From NCBI GenBank assembly GCA_029224185.1, contig CM055188.1:30265720-30329719 (forward strand): a stretch of DNA of 64,000 nt. The letters run 5' to 3'. The notes under the pieces were generated by a model that worked only from the letters and a program-made list of their open reading frames with translations, had not been told where the DNA came from and searched no databases. Below, one piece after another: positions 25,613 through 36,339 of the stretch (position 1 is the first letter of the stretch; every line of letters starts with the position of its first letter). The position numbers and the translations under genes were made by a program. This stretch comes from Karalla daura (taxonomy: Eukaryota > Chordata > Actinopteri > Chaetodontiformes > Leiognathidae).

Positions 25613-28600
25613 ATGGCATCGGGTCTGATTCCTGGATGTCACGTGATGAGCGACCTCCTCACCATCCGAGAGAAAGGCATCCTCCTCGCGCTGCTCGAGC
25701 CTCAGTGTCAGGTCTGTCTCACCACTGCTACCCTCAGATTAATGTTGTCAGCAATTTAACTAAAGTTTACCTCGTCTTTTGTCTCCTTCACGGATGTGTG
25801 ACGACATGAAAGTGAAGGAAATTCAGTTCACTTCAAATCACAGTGATTTGTCCTCGGGACAGTTCGAGGTACATGGGGCAGTTGTGCATAAGGGAAAAGA
25901 TGAGAATATAAAAGATACCGACTGACTGAAGGTGTAAAGTTGCATTTTCTGTGAAATTATATGGATGTGAATGCAGTAAGTAGCTGAGGGCAAGAATAAA
26001 TGAAAATAACCCAAATACCTGGACAGAGTGCAGGTTTTTATTCCACAATCTGTCCTATAATCTGATACCTGTCTCTCTGAATGGACATCCTCTACCCTCT
26101 AACATGTTTTCATGTTATCAGTCACATCAGATCCGGCTCTGTGTGCTGTTTACAGTTTGTTTCTGCTGTTGCTGCCTCGATGCCAGCACAGGTGCTGCCA
26201 GGTCTGAACATGGTTGATGATGCAGTCGATGGCTTCATCTAATCTTTTGTGCTTCCATGTGATACTTTTAAAATAAAAGAAACTGAATCGAACTTAGAAA
26301 TAAATAGAAAATTATGGACTTTTGTAGTATTTGTTGTAAGATGGTGGAGCACTGGAAACGTCACTTCAAAATGACATGATCAGCTGAGTTTGATCTCCTG
26401 AAGCTCACAGACCACTGAAAAAGTTAAATGGATCGTTTCTGAGTATTATCCTTCTCTAAAAATAGGTCATAGTCTCTCTGAGGAGCAGCGTCTCTGTGAC
26501 ATCCCCCTCTGAAGCTGAACCAGGACGCTTCAAAGGTTACTCTGAGTCACAGCTTTAAAAAAAAATGTAGAAAATGTATGAGGTTTTCTCAAATTACTCA
26601 TTTCAAATTTAGAAATTATTAGAACAACTCCAGTGATATTTTCTTTGAGGACTTGATATTTATTTTATTTACTAATTTCATGTTGAAAGGAATTGAGGAG
26701 CATTGAACTTCCACAAGGAGAGACGCTGATCATTCAGCGTTTCACTCCTATAAAGTTTCTGCTTCCTCTTGACATCAGAAACACTCAGCTCACTAGGAGG
26801 TAAATATCTTCAAAGGTAGGATGAATCTCCTCATCGTTGGCAGGGAGGTGAGATGTAGCGTCTGCAACGCCGAGGTCATTCTGCACCGAGTCTCTGAACG
26901 CACTCGCTGGACCATCTTCCAGGAGGTCCCACATTTCAGCTCCGAACTCCAGGTGGTGCACATCACTCGGCAGAGCTCAAGATGAAGGAGAACAACCAGC
27001 GTCTCCAAGAAGAACTGAACAAGCTGAGAACGTGCTGCTCCAGCCTCAACCAAGCCAGCTGCAGCAGCAGTGCATGGATGGATGACCTCCAGCAACAACT
27101 TGACAGAGAGATCAAGCAGAAGATGATCCTCCAGAAGCATCACGAGGAGCTACAGGCAGCATGTGAAGCCAGCCAGGAGAAGTTTGCTGCCGAACTAAGA
27201 GCAGAGACAGAGAGAAGTGGAGCAGGCCACTCTCCGCTCTGAGACCGAAGTGGTCTGTCTCAGACAGCAGGCGGACGCTCTCCTGATGGACTTTCAGAAG
27301 CATGTCCAGGAGAAAGATCTCCTCCAACAGCGTTGCAGAGACCTGCAAACTGCATGTCCACTCCGTGCAGAGCGGCACAAAGAGTGAGCTCTCCAAGAAG
27401 AACTGGAGACGCTCAGAGCTTCCCACCGGCAGCTCAGAAACAAGTATCAAACTGACGTGGTGACCCGAGACAACAGACTGAAACCTCCAGCAGCGGCTGG
27501 AGCAGCAGTCCAGACTCACACTGGCTCTGTGCCTGAGGCGAGGGCACAGACTGGTACCCTTCAGGCTGAGCAGGAGGCCGAAGCTGGGAACTACGGGACT
27601 GCCACAAGACAGCCACTAGGAGGGAGAGGAGTGTGATGGATGAGATGAAGGAGCTTCAAGGAATGAAAGAGAAGAACGTCAACATCCCTGTGAGAGATCC
27701 ACGGGTCTAGGGTAGAGTACAGACAAGATGATTCTCTTCCTCGACATTTCTTTCCCGATCTATGGGGATGAGCCTTGCTATGGTGATGAGATGGCCTGCA
27801 CCTCCAGGGGTGGTACCAGCTCCAGTCGCAGCCTGAGGGCCAGGACAAGCACCTTCCAGCACCGTCAATAAAGCCCTCTGCCTGAAAAAAGACACGCCAC
27901 CTCTTGGCCTGAAAAAGTCTCCGAGCTGGAAGTATTAGATTTCTTCCAGCTCACTCAAACTAGACTTTTCAGGCCCAAGAGGTGGCGTGTCTTTTTCGAG
28001 GCAGAGGGCTTTATTGATGGCGCCGGAAGATGCTTGTCCTAGGCCTCAGGCTGCGAAGGGAGCTGGACACACCCTTGTGAGGTGCAGGGCATCTCGTCAT
28101 CGTAGCAAGGCTCATCTTCGAAGATCGCCGAAGGAGTGTCGAAGAAGAAAAACGTCTCGTTGTTACTCGGCTCTAGGCCTGTGGATCTCTTACAGGAACG
28201 TTGATGTTCTTTGTCTGAAAGACAAGAACATGAAGAGAACAACATCAGACAGAATAACAACAAAGAGGAACAAACGAACATCAAATTCATCAAAATCCCA
28301 TCTGCTTCCTTAATCCCATCCATCACACTCCTCTCCTCTCCTGGCTGACATGCAGCAGAGTCCTGTAGTACTCAGGTTCGGCCTCGTGCTCAGCCGTCAG
28401 GGTACCAGTGTGTGCCCAGGCCTCTGACACAGAGTCAGTGTGGTCTGGACTTGCTGCCCAAGCTGCTGCTGGAGGCTGTCAGTCTGTCGTCTCGAGGTCA
28501 CCACGTTTGATACTCGTCTCTGAGCTGCTGGTGGGAAGCTCTGAGTGTCTCCAGTTCTTCTTGCAGTGCTCTGTCTTTGTGCCGCTCTGCACGGAGTTGA

Positions 28601-31600
28601 TATGCAGCTTGCACATCTCTGCAACGTCGGTGGAGGAAATCTTTCTCCTGGACCCGCTTCTGAAAGTCCATCAGGAGAGCGTCCGCCTGCTGTCTGAGAC
28701 AGACCACATCGGTCTCAGAGTGAAGAGCAGTCTGCTCCACTTCTTTCTCTCTGCTCTTAGTTTGGCAGCAAACTTCTCCTGGCTGGCATCACGTGCTGCC
28801 TGTAGCTCCTTGTGATACTTCTGGAAGATCATCTTCTGCTTGATCTCTCTATCAAGCTGCTGCTGGAGGTCATCCATCCGTGCACTGCTGCTGCAGCTGG
28901 CTTGGTTGAGGCTGGAGCAGGACGTTCTCATCCTGTCCAGGTCTTCGTGGAGAGACTGGCCCAGCTCCCCGCTCGCTCTCGGTGTGCCCATGGATGTTCT
29001 TCGTGGTCTCCACAGCCAGCGGTCTGTTGAGCTCAGTAACTTTTTAAGCTACGTTGTCCTGCTCGCCAACGTATCTGTGCACCCTCTGCTTGAGGGCTGC
29101 TCCTCTGCTTTTGTCGTCCTCCATTTTTCTTGATATGTAGAAAGACAGATAGATGGATTTAGTATATTGACCTCAAACTGGGAAATTCTTATGTTTAAGA
29201 ATCATTCAGAAACATGAAAAATACATACACTGTATGATATAAAACCAGAGTATAAATAGAGCAATACAAAAAGTATAAAATAAACCTTTTGACAAATAAA
29301 AAAACAACTACCAATAGGAAAATAGGAATGTATATACAACTGCTCAAAAAAGTGAGGCAGAAATGAGAAATGATGAATGATAGATAAGCAAAGAGTTCAG
29401 CTTCTGAAAAGTGGAGATGTTTAGACAAGACTAGCGGAGAGTTGTGGGATTTTCTCTGTCAGGCAGATGAATGATAGATGACGGCTTGAAATAGTCTTAA
29501 AAAACAAAGTGGTACGGTACTCACAGTAGTAGCTGATGTCTCAGTGCTCAGTCTCGGTGCTCTTTCTTCTCTCTTTTCTCTCACCTCTTTCCGTCTGGCC
29601 ATCTGCTTGGAGTGCTGTACGTGGACTTGCTGCAGGAGAGCAGCTGCTGCCTTATACAGACTTGATGATGTCACTTGGAATGGAACAGGACATGGAATGG
29701 AATGGAACGGACCAACATTCTGCATAGAAGCTATGACACAACCTGCTCCGATGACTGGCTGAACTTGTTTATATTCAAATTCTCTGTGTGAACATTTCAG
29801 TTGAGCAGAAATTCAACAGTGAAACCGAGTTTTAAAACCTGATGTTAATGTCAAACTGAAATAAAATCACAGTTTTCACTTTCCAGGAGGACAAGCAGTG
29901 GCCACCCTTCCTCTGTCCTCTCTGTCTGGCTGACACAGTAAACACAAATCTCACTTTGAGGGACTTTTAAAGGATCATGATGATTATTGTAATTATTACG
30001 AGGCATACACTGTTGCTTAGGGCTGACAGCTGCTCAGAGGTTCACTTTTACCAACCTTATCAAGACAGAATCTCTTTGTTAACAACGTTTAGTTAATAAA
30101 TCATGTCTCATTGTCCAGGAAACCTCTTAAAGGAGCACTAAACTCAGAATAAAATAGTAGCAGTACAGGTTCTTACTTCATGGTGTTTCATGGTGTCTCA
30201 AGGATGGGAGAGAGCTTCAGGTAGAACAAGTTGATGTTATGCAATGTGAAATTAAACAGTGCACCCATGTGGCAAGGAACAACACAGCATGATAAAACGC
30301 CATGAAAAGCTATTTCCAACAGAAATGTTACTGCTGTTGAGCTTTACTGTTAATGCAGCATTGAAAACATGGAGCCTGCAAAAACAAAGACAAAGTAAAT
30401 TTTGGGTAGGTGCTAGTGATCGATCATGATGCTCCTACATTATGCAACATGACAACATCTAACTTGAACTACCTGGCAATATATTTGAATCTAATTCCTT
30501 CAATGTGATTAATTTTTGTAACTTCAAACAGTGACTGAAAAGCTATTGAATGAACACCAACAGGCATCTGTCGGTGTCATAAGTGATGACTTCCAGGTCA
30601 GAAAAAAACACAAGCAAATGCCGCACAGGTGACAGGTGGAAGCAAAGAAGCCATAGCGTTGTAAAGTGGAAGTACGTCACACTACATTGTGCAGGTGGTC
30701 CATAGTGTCTTTGGGTAAAGGCAGGAAATACACTCTAGACAGGCCCTGGAATTTTCTGGGTGTTTGGTTTCCTCCCACAGTCCAAAATATGTTTGTTCAC
30801 ATCAACTTGTGACTCTAAAACAGTGTGTTTCAACCCCTTCCCTCGGGGAACAATGTCCTGCATGTTGTAGATGTTTCCTGCTCCAACACCCCTGATTCAT
30901 ACGTGTGCCTCCACATCAGGCTTCAGCAGAACTTGATGATTAGCCAATGAATTCAATCACGTGTGTTGGAGCAGGAACTAAACCATGCAGGACAGTGTCA
31001 CCTGTGGAAAAGGATGCGTCTAAAGTGCCCCCAGCTGTGTGTTGTGTTAAAGGTACTCCCTGCCTTTCTGCAATGGAGAGAGGCCAGCAGACCTGAACGA
31101 TGCTTCTGGGTACAAAGTGTGTAAGATAAGCAATGGATAGATACTCATAAAGTAGTTAATCCATGTTTAGTGTAGTTGGTCCTGTCAGTATGTCATCTCT
31201 AACATTTGGGACTATCTGCCTGACGATCTATCTATTTGACTATCAAAGTATCTGTTGGATACCATGGTGATAAATTTGTTAAACACAAGAGGACAGCTAA
31301 GTAGAACTGTCCTAGCTTGAGCTGAATTAGTCAGTCAGCAAAGCAACAGTCTGGTAGCATTCCAGTTGAAAGGACACGAAGCATACCCTGTGATGGAAAT
31401 CTAAAAATGAAGAGCCTTGAAACAAAGTCCAAGTCTTACAGTTTGTTTACAACTCCCATGAACAACTCAAACAGAGCGTGTGACGGCTTGAGCATGTGTC
31501 TGACAATAATATTTATAGTTGATCAGCCAGAACTGGAATACAGCACACAGCATGTTATTGTTGTGGATAGTTGGAAAGAAAATTGATGTCAGTGTTTGGA

Positions 31601-34600
31601 ATAAGATAAGCTTGCTCCCCATGGGAATGAGAGTCCTCCCTGGTGTCCTCTCTGGTGACTGTATGTCAGAGTGACCTTGATGGATAAGCTTTCCAGCAGC
31701 AACAGAGCACAATACATGAATATGTTTTTTCCCAATCCTGCTCAAATTCCGACTCATATAAAGCTGGAGGTGTACGTGATCCACTGACTATGTAGATTGG
31801 ATTGAAATAGACAATCTGTATTGATTACCAAGGAACGATGAGCATGAACAAGATTTGTGCTGGGTTTTACGGGGCTTGTAAAATAGTATCTAATAATTCA
31901 TTTCTGGTTAATCAAATGTTCCAGAGCTTCTATACCAGAGGATAAATACTCTGCTCGACCACAGTAGGGCCTTCAGTCATATCATCACCCTATTAAAAGA
32001 ATGGTCTATATAGTTTTTTACATAGACAGCGATAATGTGTTTAACAAATGTTCTGCATGCTCAACAGTTTTTGCTTTTTTTCCAGAAACGAGGAAAAGTT
32101 ATTTATGCCATTATTTTAAAAGTGTAACGATATGACACTAATCAATGTGCAGGGGGAGGTGATTTCTTTCACATTTCTGTGTTAATTTAAACCTTTGAGG
32201 TTGCAAATCAGATGCATCTGAGAAGTTTTCGTGAGAAATACAGTTATGTTTTAATTTTTTTCTGACCACCGATGTGTTTCAGCTGATCAAAGCCACAGTA
32301 GCGCAGGTCATGGAGGCTTCAGAGACCCATGGGGAGGAGCAGTCCTGGGAGTGTTTGGGATGTGGTGTGGTGTGCCTCATCAAGGATGAGTCTGTGTGCT
32401 CGTACTTCCTCCGTCTGTACTGTGTCAAGGTGAGAGGAACCGAGGAGCTGATTAGAGATGCTCCACCTAAAATACAACCTCCTTCAGTGAAGGGATGTCT
32501 TAGCTGAACCCATTTGAGAGCTTCTAACATTTCCTAACTTTTTTTTTCAGTTTCCTTTTGTAACAATAGGGCGTCTTGCCTTGACCGTACTTTTTGTCAC
32601 GTAGCCTGTGGAAAGTCTTTTCGTTTAATCCTTCCTTTCCTTTCCTTGAGCACAGAGTGCCAAGTTGCTGTGGGAGCAAGAGTTGTACATCCCTTTCAAG
32701 TACAATGCAACTCGCACGTTCTTCCACACATTTCCTGGTGACGTAAGAGACTATTTTTAAGTATCACTGTCTGCACTATGTTTTTTTAAACAGATTTAAG
32801 TGGATTCATTGTGTTTGCACAGGCTCATCACGTAGGCCTAAACTTTGCAAATGAGGCTGAGGCAGAGGAATTTTATCTCATAATGGAGGCTGTCCTTAAA
32901 GAACAAGGTTGGAATAAATAAAATGGTTGACTCACATTCGTCTGCACATTCCAAAATGTGTTTTCTCCCTTCACATGAAAGCATTCATCAGCCACTTCTC
33001 ACAGGGTTTCCATTTTTCAGAGACGACTGTCACAATATTTGAAATACCAAATACTGATGAAGAGGAGAGCTCAACATGTGAAGCAGCTAACTCAGGGTGA
33101 CAGGAACATCATAACTTTATATGACACGAGACCCATGGGTTTAGTGGTTGCTTACTTCTTGTTTCTGTTCTCTGCAGAATACAACCACAGGAGCATTCGG
33201 ATGAGGAACTACCTGCTTCCATAGTTGACCCATATGCAAATGTTCCACAAACTACTAGGGAAGTAAGCAACACGAGCAGCCACTACCGCTCTACTCTGTC
33301 ACTGCCTTGAGATAGCGTCTGTTGTGAGCTGGCACTTAAAATAAAGTTGTTGAAGGTGTGAGTGTGAGAGTGGGGTCATGGATGGATGTATGATGGATGT
33401 ATGATGGATTGTTGAGCAGATGGATGGATAATGGATGAATGGATGGATGGATAGGTGGATGGGTGAATTGATAATGGATGGATGATAGGTGATGGATGAT
33501 GGTGGCTGGATGGATGGGTAGGTGGATGGAAAATGAGTGGATATGTGGATAGGTGGATGGAGGGCAGGGTGGTTGGATGGATGGATGGATAGATGGATGG
33601 ATGGATGGATGGATGGATGGATGGATGGATGGATGGATGGATGGATGGATGGATGGATGGATGGATGGATGGATGGATGGATGGATGGATGGATGGATGG
33701 ATGGGGGACACTAAATTATCCATAGGTGTGAGTGTGGTAATAAATGGTGGCTAGACACACAGACGGATAAATGGATAATACTGTAGGTGGGTAGATGGAT
33801 GGATGGATGGATGGATGGATGGCTGGAAGGTAGGATGGATGGGTGGTTGGATGAAACCTGCAAAGTCTATTTTTTGTTGCCGGTTTCTCTGCAGGTTTCT
33901 TTCCAGTGTCCAAAGGCTTAATTTAATTTTGCGTCCCGTAGGGCTTGAATCTCCCGATTTGTAAATCCACGTCTGAAGTACATCTCATCATTTCAATTTA
34001 GCATCATCATTTTGACTTTCTATCTCATAATTTTGTTTAAGTGTCATAATTTTGACTTAGTATCTCATCGTTTTGACTTAAAATATGATTTTTCCAAGTG
34101 GCAGAAATGGACTTCCATACAGACCAGACTAAGGGAGGACCAGAGGGGCAGCTATGACTCTGCCATCGACCCGTATGGAGACCTTAATGCTGAGCAAACA
34201 ACCTGGACGAGCAGAGGTATTTAACCTCGAAAACTGAGCTCCTTTTAGAAACTCCAGAATTAAAAACTGCCTGTGTCACTTCTTCAAACCAGTGTCTGAA
34301 CCATAGCTGAGATCTTCTCGGGTGTCTGTCTGTCTTTGTCCCAGTGAAAGGCCCTTTACCACCCATCCCCTCCAGCTCCACCTCTCAGGAGGCGACTCAG
34401 GGCTCAGGAAGCCAGAGTCTGATCCCACCATGGATTCCTCCTCCTCCGTCGACCTCTGCTCCAGTCATCCCAGAGGGGATCAGGAAGAGTGCCAGTTTCA
34501 CGTAAGAGTGACATGCTGGACCAACAGAGTAAACCGTCTTTTGAGTATATAAAATATGCGAAACGGTTGATTTTAATGCTGTTTTGTTTTGGGGGTTTTA

Positions 34601-34633
34601 TGTGTGCTCCACCACAGATACAGCAAGAAGTGA
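25613..34633 (+). CDS. Short WASP-like protein: WH1 domain plus Tyr/Pro motifs, no VCA
   Basis: Nine exons joined in frame: 25613-25711, 32283-32429, 32656-32742, 32823-32907, 33021-33096, 33178-33262, 34105-34216 (or from 34099), 34345-34501, 34618-34633 (TGA), giving 287 residues. Residues about 12-140 match the WH1/EVH1 domain of WASP/N-WASP: 'SDLLTIREKGILLALL', 'CLIKDESVCSYFLRLY', 'AKLLWEQELY', 'FFHTFPGD', 'GLNFANEAEAEEF'. In WASPs this domain binds WIP. After it come an acidic linker (DEEESS), two DPY motifs (Tyr184, Tyr217), proline segments (KGPLPPIP, IPPPPST) and a basic serine motif (RKSASF) near the C-terminus. No CRIB, WH2 or acidic C-terminus is found, so direct Arp2/3 activation is not expected. 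An adaptor or competitor of WASP is an inference. Intron 1 is 6.6 kb and holds an inverted pseudogene pair. The exon 1 join is the least certain step. Confidence 0.8.
26982..27900 (+). pseudogene. Broken coiled-coil gene copy, left arm of palindrome
   Basis: A plus-strand sequence encodes heptad-like coiled coil (LQEELNKLRTCCSSLNQ, MDDLQQQLDREIKQKMILQ, CLRQQADALLMDFQKHVQEK), but the frame shifts near 27215 and a stop falls after 'LRAERHKE' near 27386. An AATAAA lies at 27867-27872. I do not recognise the parent family; long coiled coils are hard to place by eye. It is the inverted paralogue of the sequence at 27990-29602, with both copies lying in intron 1 of the WH1 gene. No intact product is expected. 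Confidence 0.65.
27923..27952. repeat. Perfect hairpin at the palindrome centre
   Basis: GAGCTGGAAG (27923-27932) and CTTCCAGCTC (27943-27952) flank the loop TATTAGATTT. Outside the hairpin, complementary arms continue: 27865-27920 against 27970-28020, each carrying TCAATAAAGCCCTCTGCCT-type sequence. The centre marks the tail-to-tail junction of the two coiled-coil copies. Confidence 0.85.
27990..29602 (-). pseudogene. Broken coiled-coil gene copy with own 5' exon, right arm
   Basis: The minus-strand counterpart of the 26982-27900 copy is longer at its 5' end. A plausible first exon is 29525-29602 (MARRKEVREKREERAPRL... with a GTGAGT donor at 29524). A TATAAGG box lies at 29650-29656, about 50 bases upstream of the ATG. 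Downstream blocks include KQRVHRYVGEQDNVA followed by a stop, then 'LHEDLDRMRTSCSSLNQ' and 'DDLQQQLDREIKQKMIFQ' (about 28780-28960). After a frameshift comes 'DVVCLRQQADALLMDFQ' (about 28500-28740). The stop and frameshifts make it a pseudogene unless unusual splicing removes them. The arm ends by the central hairpin. Family unknown. Confidence 0.6.
30640..31160 (-). repeat. Degraded dispersed teleost repeat, reverse orientation
   Basis: 'tttggtttcctcccacagtcc' (about 30763) is the reverse of the 'ggactgtgggaggaaac' phrase found at 39585, 42950 and 57620. Near 31125 'gataagcaatggatagatac' matches the other end of the same family. Between them is an unrelated insert with 'ctgcatg' and 'tgttggagcagga' inverted phrases. 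No coding sequence is visible between 29760 and 32270 in this intron apart from such repeats. Confidence 0.5.
33422..33838. repeat. (ATGG)n microsatellite
   Basis: Imperfect GGAT/ATGG units become near-perfect from 33570 to 33702 and recur at 33795-33838, in the intron between exons 6 and 7 of the WH1 gene. Long open frames here on both strands are artefacts. Confidence 0.95.
33985..34098 (+). repeat. TTTTGACTTA/TCTCAT-type repeat immediately before exon 7
   Basis: Repeated phrases 'cataattttga', 'tctcat' and 'tttgactta' form a low-complexity element that runs to the 3' splice site of exon 7 of the WH1 gene. The splice acceptor (ag at 34097-34098 or 34103-34104) lies at or just past the repeat edge. 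Confidence 0.5.
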
Positions 34634-35721
34634 CCTCATCCTGACTGCAGCTGCTGGACTCAATTAAGTCCTGATGTTGACCTCCGTACAGTGATGTGCA
34701 TCCATGTTTTTCTTTCTTTCTTTTTTCTAACGTTCTTTAACGTTCTTTATCCTTAACTTCTATTACTGTAGACATTGTTGTGAGTTGGGGTAGAAACAAG
34801 TTTCCACTTGATCAGAAAGACAAGCAAGGTGGTGGAGTCAAAGGGAAGATTTTTAGATGTAGGGAGAAAAAGAGCAGTCAGGGGATTCGGTTCTAAATTT
34901 GCATGCCACTGTACATCTTTTAATGGGATCTAGAATAGCTGAACTCAGCGTTTGTCCTTGTACTCTGGTGTTAATGCAGAAGCTATAGAACACTGTTTTA
35001 ATCAGAAATACTGCTTTACAAGCCATTTTGCAGTCCTGTCCCTTATCTGGCAACCACAGCATAGCTTAGTAACTTTTCCCCAAACTAAGTGATACTATGG
35101 AGCATGTCCACATCCAGCTTCATGTCTGCGTCAGAATCAAGAGAAACCAGAGTTTGGAGACGAGTCAAGGACAAGTATCTGCCTTTACAGATATTTCACC
35201 AGAAACTCTGGGAACATTACAGCTACTTTGAAGATACATGTCACACCCTCGTCACATTTCGTCGTCACATTTATAATTTTTTAACTTCCATCTGAAATGT
35301 ATGCATGAACAGGGACATGTAAGTAGAAGTCCTTTCTTTTTTGCCCTTGCTCCTTTTGATGGAGCTCTGCGGTTAATGAAATATTCATGTTAATGTTTGT
35401 TTATCCTGATTCATACAAGGTGTTTTGTCTCTTGGGTAAATACTACTGTTTCAGAACTTTTTTTTAAAGATGTATGTTTTCGAGACTAACCTAATTTTTT
35501 ACATTTTACTTTCTTCAGTGCATTACATGCCCCTCCCCAGCATGTTTGTGGTTTAACGTTAAATTTTAAAGATGGCTTTAATATTTTGTTATATTATTGT
35601 GCTACATAGTCAACCTCGGTGATATTTCCATTACTTCATGTTTTGTTTTGTTTTTTCATTAAGGTGTATAGTGTATGTTTACTATTCATCTATTGATGTG
35701 TTTACAACTGTTTTTGGGATC

Positions 35722-35727
35722 AATAAA
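35722..35727 (+). terminator. Candidate polyadenylation signal of the WH1 gene
   Basis: AATAAA lies 1.09 kb after the stop, within 'tttttgggatcaataaaaga'. The sequence from 34634 to 35740 has no other gene and is read as 3' UTR. Confidence 0.5.
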
Positions 35728-36149
35728 AGATTATTATATCTTATGACTCTCAGTTTAATCTGTGATGTGTTCATGTGCTCATAATTTCTTGCATCATGGA
35801 TCACATTTAGCATTATGCTTACCCATGACTTCCTTGTGCAAAACTAGACATGAACTCATTCCACATGCATTATTTACAGACTACTTCACTTCTCCTGTCA
35901 TCTATACCGTCTCAACTATTTATCATCATTGCTACTGTTTGTTGTTATTGTTGTTGCTGTTGTCATTATCATTATCATTATCATTGTTGCTATTATTGTT
36001 TTTCCTATTAATAATTTTCCTATAAAGTGAAAAAAGTATGTATCTTATCATATATTATGTCTTATGGGACTCCATATTGTCGATACACAATGATAAACAG
36101 CCATAATAACTAGTTTCCCTTCAGATTGTGGTGTAAACAGTAACAGCTG

Positions 36150-36327
36150 ACGGTGGGTGTGTGCGCGCGGAGGCGGAGATGCGCTCGCGGCTCTGACTGG
36201 CTCCATTCATCTTCAGCCTCGGCTCCACGAGCGTCTCGGTCTCTGCGCTGCTACTGGGACCAGCACAGCCTTCAAACTGGGACCATGAGGGGCTCTTGCC
36301 TCCCGAAACATGCCCGGGACAGGGCAG
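36150..36327 (+). other. GC-rich candidate first exon with ATG at 36285
   Basis: A CpG-rich block contains ATG at 36285 in good context (GACCATGAGG), encoding MRGSCLPKHARDRA, then a GT donor (GCAG|GTAGGT) at 36327/36328. A tiny upstream frame starts at 36179. The exon ends in phase 1, as does pfkfb4 exon 1. It could therefore be a distal alternative first exon of pfkfb4 (reading into VCMTNCP), 8.7 kb upstream of the usual one, or the first exon of an unseen gene. Sequence alone cannot decide. Confidence 0.4.
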
Positions 36328-36339
36328 GTAGGTAGCTCA

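Noticed and set aside
33178..33224. WH1-gene exon 6 read in the frame ending at 'LLP' stop
   Set aside because: The alternative donor two bases later in exon 5 (TCAGG|GTGACA) gives a longer open exon that continues in phase to exon 7, so the short ending is less likely, though it could be a minor isoform.
33376..33725. Frames of repeated His-Pro-Ser-Ile or Trp-Met-Asp-Gly
   Set aside because: They are translation of the (ATGG)n microsatellite in a WH1-gene intron.
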